Part shown: piece by piece, positions 37,501 through 47,100 of the stretch
How positions within the stretch are numbered: position 1 is the stretch's first letter
Layout: every line of letters begins with the position of its first letter
NCBI RefSeq assembly: GCF_949628215.1
Contig: NC_134282.1
Coordinates: forward strand, 18,022,723-18,086,722
From: Phalacrocorax aristotelis
Lineage: Eukaryota; Chordata; Aves; Suliformes; Phalacrocoracidae
Length of the DNA stretch: 64,000 nucleotides
Direction: 5' to 3'
Notes under the pieces: model-generated
What the model was told of the DNA's origin: nothing
The model's database searches: none
The model's input: the letters and a program-made list of their open reading frames with translations, nothing else
Translations under genes and position numbers: made by a program

Positions 37501-37789
37501 GGATAGTCCAATCTGATTTTTAAATGGTGTGGGAAATTAAGAAATCAAATTACACCTATTCTTTTTTTAATCATCTAAGTGAGGCAATTAAATGGTGATA
37601 TGGAATGAGGAAAAAATTATTCTTGTCTCCATTACTTTGATTAAATTAACCTAACATCTTTTAAATTTGTGGTGGAATTACTTTGTTTTTCAGACAGGAA
37701 TGACATTGAATGAACGTTTTGGGATCTTGAAGGAGCAAAGAACAGCACTCTCTCAGAACAAAGGAAGCCGTTTTGTAACAGTGGGCTAG
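25460..37789 (+). CDS. FYTTD1: Forty-two-three domain protein 1 / UAP56-interacting factor (UIF), complete
   Basis: Nine coding exons: 25460-25562, 28487-28618, 31696-31841, 32617-32729, 33554-33650, 34706-34767, 35622-35696, 36468-36594, 37694-37789. All junctions are GT-AG and the phase is continuous; 951 bases give 316 residues plus TAG, against about 318 in human. Known role: a nuclear mRNA-export adaptor that binds the helicase UAP56/DDX39B and hands mRNA to NXF1, working alongside ALYREF. Seen: the N-terminal UAP56-binding motif [15 protein letters not shown] (about residues 30-44), basic Arg/Lys-rich RNA-binding segments through about residue 200, then the conserved tail [20 protein letters not shown] to SRFVTVG. 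The start ATG lies in a CpG island with a purine-free but workable context (GCAGCCATGA). The N-terminal first 20 or so residues differ from mammals. Confidence 0.96.
25563..28486 (+). other. FYTTD1 intron 1 (2.9 kb)
   Basis: GC-rich for its first 350 bases (CpG island), AT-rich afterwards. Poly-T runs near 25927 and 28060; TTTTA repeat just before the acceptor. No gene recognised. Confidence 0.85.
28453..28476. repeat. (TTTTA)n pentamer microsatellite at exon 2 acceptor
   Basis: Four to five TTTTA units ending about 10 bases before the exon 2 acceptor, so the repeat supplies much of its pyrimidine tract. Confidence 0.85.
28487..28618 (+). CDS. FYTTD1: FYTTD1 coding exon 2
   Basis: Residues 35-78: completes the UAP56-binding motif ([11 protein letters not shown]), then a basic region ending SKWGIQQQK. 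The acceptor TGCTTACAG follows a TTTTA pentamer repeat. Donor AAAG/GTGTGT. Confidence 0.95.
29316..29338. repeat. Poly-T run
   Basis: About 23 consecutive T, intronic in FYTTD1. Confidence 0.95.
30601..30635 (+). mobile_element. Possible degraded CR1 tail
   Basis: AGCTCATGAGGTCCCTTTCA followed by GCCTAAGTAACCCTG looks like the GAGGTCCCTTCCAGCCTAA... end of old CR1/L3-type LINEs. Too short to be sure. Confidence 0.3.
30738..30787. repeat. Twofold imperfect tandem repeat, about 25 bases each
   Basis: TGATCAATGGCTTACCTTGT... is followed directly by TGATCGATGGCTTACCTCAT..., differing at few positions. A local duplication inside FYTTD1 intron 2. Confidence 0.75.
31205..31221 (-). mobile_element. 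Possible hAT (Charlie-type) terminal sequence
   Basis: TGTCTTGGGAACCACTG ends with the reverse of CAGTGGTTCCCAA, the typical terminal inverted repeat of hAT-Charlie transposons. No partner terminus or target duplication was found nearby. Confidence 0.3.
31696..31841 (+). CDS. FYTTD1: FYTTD1 coding exon 3
   Basis: Residues 79-127, a Lys/Arg-rich segment with [20 protein letters not shown] then [10 protein letters not shown], matching human [11 protein letters not shown] and RKGISPMNRPPLSDK. Donor AAG/GTAATT. Confidence 0.95.
32617..32729 (+). CDS. FYTTD1: FYTTD1 coding exon 4
   Basis: Residues 128-164. Starts [20 protein letters not shown] and ends RRPAPLNR. The acceptor was set at TTTTCTGAG because it preserves human length (NIEQYFPVLKRK); another AG nine bases on would drop three residues. 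Confidence 0.88.
33554..33650 (+). CDS. FYTTD1: FYTTD1 coding exon 5
   Basis: Residues 165-197: [20 protein letters not shown] then [13 protein letters not shown], almost identical to human. The acceptor AATATTACAG also overlaps a TAATAAATATT run. Donor AAG/GTAATC. Confidence 0.95.
34022..34080 (+). repeat. G/T-rich tract with multiple GGG/GGGG runs
   Basis: GGTTTGGGTTTGGTGG then GGGGGTTTGGGGTTGG followed by poly-T. Has the G-run spacing needed for G-quadruplex folding in the FYTTD1 transcript sense. Confidence 0.8.
34706..34767 (+). CDS. FYTTD1: FYTTD1 coding exon 6
   Basis: Residues 198-217 plus two bases: [20 protein letters not shown]. The shortest exon, 62 bases. Donor CA/GTAAGT is a near-perfect consensus. 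Confidence 0.93.
35622..35696 (+). CDS. FYTTD1: FYTTD1 coding exon 7
   Basis: Residues 218-242: [20 protein letters not shown] then IISP, matching human [19 protein letters not shown]. Donor AAT/GTGAGT. Confidence 0.95.
36468..36594 (+). CDS. FYTTD1: FYTTD1 coding exon 8
   Basis: Residues 243-285: [20 protein letters not shown], then a basic segment and [13 protein letters not shown]. Acceptor TTCTTTCACAG, donor CAG/GTAAAT. Confidence 0.95.
37694..37789 (+). CDS. FYTTD1: FYTTD1 coding exon 9 (stop)
   Basis: Residues 286-316: [16 protein letters not shown], then [12 protein letters not shown] and TAG at 37787-37789. Matches the human C-terminus. Confidence 0.96.
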   Translation, partial: TGMTLNERFGILKEQRTALSQNKGSRFVTVG

Positions 37790-38372
37790 CCTGACAGATG
37801 GACTTGAGCACTGATCCCACCTGCCTAAGAAACTGATATAAAAGTGGGCAGAACAATACAGCATACGTCACTGAAATTCTCCAGACTTCTTGCTAAGATG
37901 GTGGCAGAGCTATCTATCTTTATTACTTTTACTTTGAATGGTAAAAGACATGACGCCTTGGGGTGGGGGGGAATGGGGAGACTGCTGGAGTGGCACCATC
38001 ACCTAGTTGGAAAAGATTCTGTTGCCCAGCTGATGACAAACACTGATTTTGGTTCATCTTGCAACCAAAACAAAACACAAATTTTAAAAGTTGCTCTTTT
38101 TTTGTCTAGGAGTGCTCAGTATCTGTTCTTTGACCCCTTTGTTATGGTAAAGATTGTGTGTTTCATTACAAACCCTCTTTTAGGGTTTTTTTAGGGACTG
38201 CATATGAACTTTCCTTTGGACTGCAGTTTGGCACAGAGCCTCAGTCCATGAATACATTGGTAGTGATGTAGCGGAATTTTTCATGGGAGCATTGGTTGTA
38301 CTTCTTTGTGCTTTTGAACTTCAGTTTTTTTCCTTTCTTGAAAACTAAATGTTTTACATCCTCACTTTCAGA

Positions 38373-38378
38373 AATAAA
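38373..38378 (+). terminator. FYTTD1: Proximal poly(A) signal of FYTTD1
   Basis: AATAAA 584 bases after the stop codon, followed by GCTGTTAGCTGAGACC. Confidence 0.55.
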
Positions 38379-39546
38379 GCTGTTAGCTGAGACCCAAAAT
38401 ATGTAACCAGAAAGGAGACTATTCTACTCTTATCCTTAAAAGTGGTCCAGATCATACTGGAAGAATACTTACTCTCATAATACCCAGGCATTTATATTAG
38501 AAATAGCTCAAGTTCCTCATCCTCCCCTGTAAATGGAGTATGTCTGTCTCCTGTTTTTTCCTAAACTTCTGCTTTCTGTTTCTTTGTAAGTTTTTCACAA
38601 ACTTAATGCAATAACTTCACATTTTTTAATAATTTCATAGGAATAAATACAACAGTTCACAAGAAAGTCAGTGGTATGGTAGAGTTCCTTACCCTCCCAG
38701 ACATAAGATTCTCATCTTGCATACCTTGCCCCAGAGGGTTTTCTCTGGCTTTTAGAAATAGCTAGAGGCAAGCGATCTAATGGCACTTGTTTGTATATAC
38801 CAAAGAGAGGTAAGAGTGAAGCTCATCAGAAGCGGTCAGACATCTTGAAATTGGCTGAAACTGGGGAACTTTGCTGGAAAAAAGCCCCGTTTGCCTGCAT
38901 GTGCGAGGCATTAAGCAGGAGCATGTAGTCACTTGCTTTAAGCTTAGCTTTGTGCATTAGAAGCTGCAGGATGGTAACAACTGGGGCATCCTCAATGTGA
39001 ATTTATATGATCCCTAAAACTGAGGCACCTATTCAGACTTGCTTCCAGACCAGGAACTGATGAATTTAACACTGTTCTATAGCAATGAGATTTAGGTACA
39101 GTCAGGTAAAAGAATGATTGATTTGCTTGCTGCATCCAGAAATGTTTATGGTGTTTGAAGTGGGTTTCATTCCTTTTATTGTTTTTGAAGAATTTATATT
39201 TGACTTCTTACAGAGTTGGTTTCCTTGCATTTTTATCTCAAATTCCAAGTTAGCTAGCGTTTACCAGGATCTTCAATGTTGAAGAGCGTTTGACAGTAGA
39301 AGGGCTTTTGTTTGTATAGCAGTTTTAAAATCAGAGTGCATCCTGATGCTATATAGTACTTAAACCCTTATTTTTAATGTTGAAAAATATACCTTAGCAG
39401 AAGCAAACTAAATGTAATGGTGTTAAGGTTTTCTTAATTATTAGTAGGAAATCTTTTTTTGGAAAAAACGTCCCACTTGTTAGAATTTGAGTAGATAAAT
39501 TGTTGTCAGTCATCCTGTTTCAGTGTATACATTTTCCATGTGCCAG

Positions 39547-39607
39547 GATGCAACAAAAAAATTCTTTTGCATCAACATAGATGCAAAACATTGATGCAAT
39601 GCATCAA
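39547..39607. promoter_or_regulatory. Cluster of TGATGCAA-type motifs and a 17-base palindrome
   Basis: Five copies of GATGCAA or its complement within 61 bases: 39548, 39567 (TTGCATCAA), 39581, 39591 (TTGATGCAA) and 39600. The last two overlap as the perfect palindrome TTGATGCAATGCATCAA. TGATGCAAT is the C/EBP-ATF response element core. The cluster lies in the FYTTD1 3' UTR just before the distal poly(A) signal, so an RNA hairpin is an alternative reading. Confidence 0.45.
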
Positions 39608-39716
39608 AAAATGCTAGTTTGTATTTAATGAGAAGATGCTTTACACTGTACCTTTTGGTATTTTTTGGAGAAGTTATTACATTTGATCTATTCTGAAGCT
39701 GTTATGTTTTTTTTTT

Positions 39717-39722
39717 AATAAA
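39717..39722 (+). terminator. FYTTD1: Distal poly(A) signal of FYTTD1
   Basis: AATAAA after a poly-T stretch, followed within 30 bases by a T/G-rich segment (TTTTATACTGTCTTGTTCCTG), which fits a cleavage site near 39740. Confidence 0.6.
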
Positions 39723-39745
39723 AAGTTACAGGTTTTATACTGTCT

Positions 39746-40790
39746 TGTTCCTGTTATAACTACCTGGGCAATATATTGGTCATATGAATTTTCTGATATC
39801 CTTCAAGGGGTTCTTAATGATTAAATCCTTATTAAACAGTCTGAAGAATATACCAAAAAGCAGCCTACTTTAAAGAGGACTTCATTCATTGCCCGGCTTA
39901 ATATCCTGAAAATTAAGCACTACTTGGAGTGGCACTGTATAAGCTCACTTGCATTTAAATATGTCAGCTCTTAATGTATTTTTCAATAGCACCGTCTAAT
40001 TTAGTGGTTTGATGTGATTATAGTAACAGATCTGTTTATCTGTCGGCCCAAGCACTGGTTTTTGTGTTGCTGTGACATGTCTTCCTAGCGAAAAGTCACT
40101 GTAATCTAAACCTTGTATTACAGGATCAGCGTGAACACCCTGATAAACGACTGCGGTCATGTCTTCCAGTGCGAAGCTGGCAGGAGGCTTGCCTAAGCGG
40201 TGGCAGTGCTGCTGTTGTCAGTGCAGGAAAAAAATACCGCCTGTGAACGTATTTGATAAGGTGTTGAGTATGGTGAGTGCCTCGGCACCTGACTATCTGC
40301 AGTCCTTGTTGTTCATTATCAGCCCGAGTCTCTGCGGCTGCCAGCTTCAGGCAGTGTTCAGACACGCAACAGTCCCAGCGTAGGCAGCTGATCTGTGCTT
40401 CCCTGGAGCATGACTGGTTGCAAAGAGTGTCACCTTTTAAAGATTGATGACATCAAAGAAAAAAAAACATGAAGCAGGTGGTACTTTTCCAATTTAGTTC
40501 AGATACGTGTGTTTTCTCCTTTGTTTGCTGCCGGAATGGGCCTTAGGACGCACCCAGCGGGGATGAGCTGGTTCTTACCCAAAAGCCAAGCCCTGCTGAG
40601 CTGTTGGTGCGGTGTCTCAGCCAGGTGGGTGAACCAGGATTTTCTGGATTTCAGAAGGCGTACGGGCACTAATACCCTTGTCAAGCGGAGGCGGGCACCC
40701 TCGCACGCCAGATTACCTCAGGCGAGTGGAAAAATCAGCCCCGAAAGGGGGATGGTTCGGAGTTATTTTTTTAATGAAGCCCTTCGAGCC
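39746..40790. other. Spacer between FYTTD1 and the LRCH3 promoter
   Basis: About 1 kb, AT-rich at first and becoming GC-rich from about 40500. A 74-codon cysteine-containing frame at 40159-40383 was noted but no product is recognised. Confidence 0.7.
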
Positions 40791-40815
40791 CTCTCCCTAC
40801 CCGCGGGCGGGCGGC

Positions 40816-40896
40816 TGCGCATGCGCACTCCTCCTCCTGTCAAGGCTGGCGCGTGCGCCCTCCCGGCCGGGCCTCGGTCTTCCGCGCGCATGCGCA
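40816..40896. promoter_or_regulatory. NRF1-type sites in LRCH3 promoter
   Basis: TGCGCATGCGCA at 40816 is a perfect palindromic NRF1 site, and CGCGCATGCGCA lies at 40885. They are 129 and 60 bases upstream of the LRCH3 start codon. Confidence 0.7.
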
Positions 40897-40944
40897 GTGG
40901 CGCGCGAAGCCGGAGCGGCAGCGGCGGGCTCTTGCGGGGGGGAA

Positions 40945-41182
40945 ATGGCGGCCGCGGTGCTGGCGGCGCCGGAGGGCGGCTCTGCCGTGATGCCGGCGGG
41001 GAACGCGGCGGCTTGTTCTCCGCCACCTGGTCCTTCAGGCCCGGGTTCGTGGAGCCGCTCCTTAGACCGAGCCTTAGAAGAAGCGGCGGCCAGCGGTACC
41101 CTCAGTTTGAGCGGCAGGAAGCTTCGTGACTATCCGCGGGCCAGCGCCGCCAACCACGACCTCAGCGACACCACCCAGGCCG
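40945..41182 (+). CDS. LRCH3: LRCH3 coding exon 1 (leucine-rich repeats and calponin homology domain 3), rest outside window
   Basis: ATG at 40945 in GGGAAATGG context (A at -3, G at +4). Encodes 79 residues plus one base: an Ala/Gly/Pro-rich start, then GPGSWSRSLDRALEEAAASG and LSLSGRKLRDYP...NHDLSDTTQA, matching human LRCH3 GPGSWSRSLDRALEEA and LSLSGRKLREFP...NHDLTDTTRA. The donor GCCG/GTGAGG leaves the first base of the Asp that opens the LRR block in exon 2. The family has N-terminal leucine-rich repeats and a C-terminal calponin-homology domain, and links DOCK-family regulators or septins to the cortex. Only the lead-in to the first LRR is seen here. LRCH1, 2 and 4 share this motif, but the order after FYTTD1 and the sequence fit LRCH3. 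Confidence 0.92.
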
Positions 41183-42592
41183 GTGAGGGACGCGGCGTTG
41201 AGACGGGGGGGGCAGAACGCCTTGCCTGCCCTCAGAAGCCCCTCAGGACTTGGGGGGCCTGGCTGTCCTGGGGCAGCTGGCTGGGGCGGGGGGAGGACAG
41301 CCATCCCTCGGTAAGAGTGAGGCTGAGGTGATCAGTTTGCTGCCTCTTCAGTAAATTGAAGCTGGATGCATGAGGAGAAATTTCCTCAGTGGATGCTTGG
41401 TGCGTGTGTCGTGTGTCCCCGTCCACCCGTCCCCATTTCTCTTGAAGAGTGTATTTGTGGGTGTAGAGGGGGGTTTCTCCTCACCGGGGCGATGCTTGGC
41501 ATGTTTCTCCTCTTGGGCCGTTTCTCCTTCACGCTTTTGCCTCCGCCCTTCCTCTCCGCGGCTGAGAGGCAGGATGGAGGAGCTGTTGCAGGGTACTCCT
41601 CCTTCCTCTGCCCGTCCTGGGTCCGGCCGAAGAGGTCCCTCGATTTGTTGGGCTTTTTTTTCTTTGTCGTCTCCACTCTAGAAGTGTTTCCCTTATTGGA
41701 GGCTGTTCTAAAAAGAGTTATGAGGCATTTCTCAGTGCTGCTGCCCACTGATGTGGTTTTAGCCAGACATGTTCTGATTTATGTATATGTGAGTGTGGGT
41801 GTGTATGTACACAGACACGAACCCTCACCATCTCTCATCTTGTGCTGTTGACAGGGGAAACCAACTTTCCAAGAAGGGCTGTCAGGTGTGCATGCACTAA
41901 AGACAACTGTTTCTCTTAGTCTTCTATTGCTGTCATTTCTGACAGCCATAAGCAAGATACGAAAGGTACTGTGGACAGAATCATGCCCCTTTTCTTTTTT
42001 TCTCCTGTATCATATGGATAAAAGTATTAGAATTTTTAAGAAATACTTCACAAGGTACAGTAAACAATCGGGCTGTTTTTTCTCTCTGCTCTTCAAGTAT
42101 ATTCATAGGAGTAGACTAAAAATGTGTACTTTCCCTGTAAGCTCCTTGACCATAAGCAAAACCACATTTGTGGAGTATGTTTATGTATTATTGTATTGAA
42201 TAGAGAGATGAGACTTGGGAAATGATGAGAGTTTGTGCAGGATGTAGAAGGTTTTTTACTGCATTATATAGAGTCAATATAGCTTATGTTTTGACCCTCT
42301 AGTTGTATAAATGAAGTAAAAGTAGTTTTAAAAGGTGTCAGCATGCCATTTGTTTGTGGCTTTGATTACTTCCTATGCAGTCATTTAGATTTTCTCATGT
42401 TTTGTGTTGATTTGTAGCTTAGAAATAAACTATCTTAAAAATAAACTCCAAACATTGCTTTTTGAAAGTTACTGTATTTGTTAGTGTGTTGATACACTGT
42501 CAGTTAAGTAATTCAAAATGGAGCCTCCTTTAAAATTGTCTGACTTCATACTTTGTCCTGTAACATCCTATTTATGCAAAAATCTGTTACTA

Positions 42593-42636
42593 ATAAAAAA
42601 AAAACAACAAAACCCACTCACCACCCAACCAAACCT
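42593..42636. repeat. A-run followed by CCAACCAAACC tract
   Basis: Poly-A, then ACAACAAAACCC, CCACCCAACC and AAACCTTG. Same style as the tract at 50595. Confidence 0.7.
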
Positions 42637-44090
42637 TGAGACAGATGTGGTTTGTTTCACTTAAACACATTTATAAATAGCAAACACTTCTTGTTAGCGT
42701 ATAAAATCTTCTGTTCAAAGGGTTTTCTACAAGTGCAGTTGCACAATGAATGTGTAGTGAGCTAGTCTGTAAGCAAATGTCACATATGTGTTTGTGAGGG
42801 ATTTGAGCTTTTTGTTTATAATACTATTCATTTACTGTACTCTTAAACAATTTGTGGGAATTCTTGTTTCCACCAAGGTTCCCATCTATTGTGATGAATA
42901 TTTGCATTGTAGTTGTTCAAGAAGCATTAAATGCTAATAAGCGGCAGTGCATACCATACACTTTTAGGCATTTATCATCACAATGAACCTTAGAAAAAAG
43001 CTAGAACTGTTCTTAGGTTGTAAGAATCAAAGCTTATTGGGGGGACACGTTCTTTTTAAATTCTCTGTTTTGAAGGCTGCTGTGATAACTTCATGTTCTG
43101 CCTTTTTTAGCATGGTCTGTTCTATGACTTTTTTGTTTTGAATAAGGCTGGGCAGTGGAGAAAAATCCATGCAAGTGGTTCTGACCCTCAGTTTTCAGTT
43201 GAGCGCTTGGCTAAGAATTTAATCCAATTCTTTCCCCGTGTGAATTTCTTTCTTGTGTAACTTCCAATTCTTTTGTATGGGAGTAGCCACAAATAATATG
43301 GTATAATGTGTATGCGTGTTAGGTGTTGTAAACACTTTAAATAACCCTCTGAAATGTAGGCTCCAAGGGCCTTCCTGCATGCTGTGCCACAGAGACTCAG
43401 AGCACATCAGGTGGGGCATGTGATGTTTGTGGAGTTTCATAAAAATCATTGGAATTACTCCCAAACTATGAAACTGAAGAAAAAATGATGTATATATGCA
43501 AATCTTATGCCTTTTTATGTGCATGAATAGACACCTCTCTAGTGTGGCTCATGTTATACTGGAATAGCTCATTCCAATTCTTGTAGTAACAACAGTAATT
43601 GCATGTCCCTGTCACTACATCGATGCTAAAGAGGTGGAAATTAATCACATCCCTCATTAATGTAACTACACGGCTAGAAAACCAGCATCTAGCATTGCCT
43701 TAAGCCTTAACAGAATCACTGGCCTTGCCTGGGAGCTGCTGCTAACACAGATGAATCAGCCCAGCGGGTCGGTAGGAACAGGGTGTTAGAGATTAGGTGC
43801 CTGATGAAGTTTAGTTAGGTGTTCTGTGCAGATCTTGACATTGATGATGGGTTAGGGGAGAATCCTTTTAGGTAGATGTCAGCCATAAGGTATCTTTTCA
43901 AACATTACATCAGTGAGAAAATCACATTTCTTTGGATTTTTTGTGAGTTCAGAGTTGACAGTAAAACTAACCCTGGTGCTCAAACTGTAATAGCTTCTAG
44001 GGACCATTCTTAACCGCTCACTAAACAATTGTCAGAGCTGAGCCTCTGGCAGGTGTAACTTACCTTTGGAAAATATTTGATAAACAGATC

Positions 44091-44190
44091 ACAGAATCAT
44101 AGAATATCTCAAGTTGGAAGGGACCCATAAGGATCGTGAAGTCCAACTCCCTATTTCTTGCAGGTCTACCTAAAAATAAACCATATGACC
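44091..44190 (-). mobile_element. CR1 LINE 3' end fragment
   Basis: Plus strand reads ACAGAATCATAGAATATCTC then AAGTTGGAAGGGACCC, GTCCAACTCC and later AAACCATATGACC, the reverse of the CR1 3' UTR. About 100 bases remain; the rest is missing. Confidence 0.85.
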
Positions 44191-47100
44191 AGATCAGGTT
44201 GGCTGCATTTTTATTCTGGAAGTTAATATAATATTGCTGTTAAGCATCAGTGGAAAAATTAAGTTCGTCATTAATCACTTGCCTCAGTCACTAAACTTTT
44301 CACTGGAAAGTAGATTCTCTAGTAATGTCAGAGCCTCAGCTGCTCTGGGCACTGCTGTCTTCCAGTTGGTGGAGACCCACAGAAGGCTTTTTAAACCAAG
44401 GTTGGTGCTCAAAGCTTTTCTCAGAACTGAGCAGGTAACTTCTGGTTGTTTTGCATGTTGACTGGAATAAGATCACATAATGTAAAATGAAATTGAAGAT
44501 GGGCAGTCTATGCTTGAGAGCTTTGGGATGGATTAGTGGGAAGGTAGCTCCCCACAGTACATGATGCAGTAGTCCATCTAACGTTCTTGTACATGTGGGA
44601 TGGCTCATATACAAGAAATGTAGTGTAATAATAACTTAGATACTGAAAGAGGGGGAAACAGCTGTTCTTTATGTTCATCCCTTACAACTTAATTGGAATT
44701 TTAGGAAGTGACTCAAGCTTACAAAGCTTACTGATGATAAAGAATGAGCAAGCTTCGTTATTAACAAAGCAAGGATGTGCTTCTCTTTTTCTTTAATACT
44801 CTTTCGTTGAACCTGCATTATCTATCCCCATTTTATCTGGGCTGATTTACAACCCATTTGCTCATTCCACTCTTATTCTCAACCGGGGAATAGGAAAAGG
44901 AAGAACTATAAACCATCCGAGTTAAATATGAAAGGAAGCACAGTTGCATTTTGCCAGTGTTAATGTAGACTCTGATGTCATTATTTGACAGCCTTCCCAC
45001 TGCCCTAAAGCATACATTGAGCAGAAAAGTTATTTGTCAAACCCTCCATGACAGCTGTAATTACCTAAACCACTCACTGTCTCCATTTTTAAAGGAGAAG
45101 ATGGGAATATGTGGGTTTATGCAATAAAATAAATGGCTGTTGTATGGAAATCAGCTAGTAAGATAATTACATGCAGAGTACTATGTCTTGTTTCTGGAAT
45201 ACATTAATAGTGAAAAAGGGTAGCAAGACTCTGAAAAGGAAGAAAAATATTGTCTGCCACTACCTTTTGAATGACTTTGCCAATAAGGTACCTCTATAGT
45301 TTGTTCATAGCAGCTCCCCATAGAAGCAGTAAAATCTGACTATAGTGTCAATAAAACTTCTATTGCTAAGTGCTTGTATGCATTTAGAAGGATTACAGTG
45401 ACTATGAGTGTTCTGCAATAGAGGTCTCACTGGTATTTTTCTTTCCTGCCAGAAATTTAGTTGATATTACCTGCTGAAATGCAAAACAGCTTGCGAAGTA
45501 CAGTATGGCTCATACAGCAGTGGCCGTATTTTCCAAACATTTGTTCTTAAAGCCACAACAGCGGGATCCAAATGATCCTAAAATTAAATAATTATTTGAA
45601 AAAAACCCTCTTTGGGTTACTGTATCTTGAATGTAATTTTATTATTATCTTTAAGATAACTTGGAAGGAAATGGGATTGTCCTTTGTTCAAGTTGCAGGC
45701 TATTTGTTAGAAGAGTTTACAATGTTGGTACTTAGATTATCTGAAGTTTCAGTATTAAAAATCAAAAGCTAACATTTCAGTAGGGTAATTCAGAGTCTTG
45801 TGCTTACATTTATATACTTGCCTCTACCCTTATCAAAACCAAAGGAGAAATACACTGTCCAGAGGTTCTAGTAGCTGTAGGGCGAGAAGGAGGGAGGATG
45901 ACAATCCTTCCCCAGACTTTAGATGTTAATCTAGCTTGTTCTATTCAGTTCCATTTTTTGGTCTTACCTCCTACTTGTGTCAGTCCCTTCATAATTTGAC
46001 TATTGCTCCCTTTTCTTGCTTGTTATGTTTCTGTTAGAAAGTCTGGATCTCGTGTGTGTTGTGCGTAAGTACTGGCAGTTCTTAGTCTAGGCTAATGGAA
46101 TTCTCTGAGAGTGGTGCTTTGGTAAACTGATAAATTGAGGTCAGTTCTCTTGCTTTTTTTTTTGTTACTTTCAAAATGTGGAGAGCAGTTGACTGTTGTA
46201 GTTTATAGTTTGCTTTTGTTGAATGGGTTGTGTTGGGTTTTAATGGAGAGCTGAAGCCTGCGATAGCACTCAAAGGTTCTTGGCACACAGGCAGGCTTTT
46301 TGCCTAATGTGTTATAGCAACTGGGAAAGTGGAGTGTAAGCTTGTAGTTTCTAACCTTTGTTGCCATAAAAGTAATACGTGACATTCGGAATGCCTTTGT
46401 TTAGCGAGTTCATCTTTTAAAGCAAAAAAAAAGTCCCACAGTCAAACTTTTACTACTAATAAAGTCTCCTCAGTGGTATTCAGGATTGCATGTGTTTCTA
46501 GTTACCTCACTAGTGGCCTTCCACTTCTTGCCTCCATCATGATCAGACTTTTTTTTTAAATACCATCTTGTCTGCATACACAGTCTTATATTTTTGGAGG
46601 TAACTGTAACTACACAAAAAGTAAAGAGGAGAGGGATTGTTAGGTGAATATATTACATCCTGCAGTCAAATGAAAGACAGTTTAGGGAGAAAGGAAATGT
46701 CTTTGTTTCTCTTGTTTGCAGCCCTCTTCTCCTGTGGCTGTACCTGTGCTTGGAGTTAGCAAATTTATATCGGTTAACTACTTCCTGAATTCAGCTGTGA
46801 ATTCACAGCCTAGTGTGATCCAAGTTCTATGCTGATGCCGAAAGGGGAATTTCGGTCTTCATCTCCTGCTGCACAGTCAACAGCAGCAATCGTATTGCCT
46901 TCCAGCAAGCTGTTTCGTACTTATCTGGCTGAAAACTCAGCCACTAACTAGTTGGATCAAATCCTTGGACAGCTCGCTACGTTTTCACATATGCGTGAGT
47001 GCCAGCAAGCACAAAGGGTGCAAAGACTCTATGGGGTGGTGAGAATGAGAGGGCCTGTTTTGGCAGGTACGTAAGCTTAAATTGACTTGCATCAATTGTG

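Larger units (their letters stand above)
34768..37693 (+). other. FYTTD1 introns 6, 7 and 8 (with exons 7 and 8 between)
   Basis: Intron 6 is 34768-35621, intron 7 is 35697-36467, intron 8 is 36595-37693. AT-rich; an A/C-rich tract (CCAAAACCCAAAA) at 36984-37008. No further genes seen. Confidence 0.8.
37790..39745 (+). other. FYTTD1: FYTTD1 3' UTR
   Basis: AT-rich non-coding sequence after the stop. AATAAA hexamers at 38373 and 39717 suggest a short (about 0.6 kb) and a long (about 1.95 kb) form. The extent is inferred from these signals, not from transcripts. Confidence 0.6.
40790..41320. promoter_or_regulatory. CpG-island promoter of LRCH3
   Basis: CpG-dense sequence around LRCH3 exon 1 with no TATA box seen. 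CpG-rich sequence continues in weaker form to about 41650. Confidence 0.85.

Noticed and set aside
39895-39950. Similarity to part of 5S rRNA (AATTAAGCA...TACTTGGAGTGG), suggesting a 5S-derived SINE
   Set aside because: Only about 30 scattered bases match, and no internal promoter or SINE body is visible.
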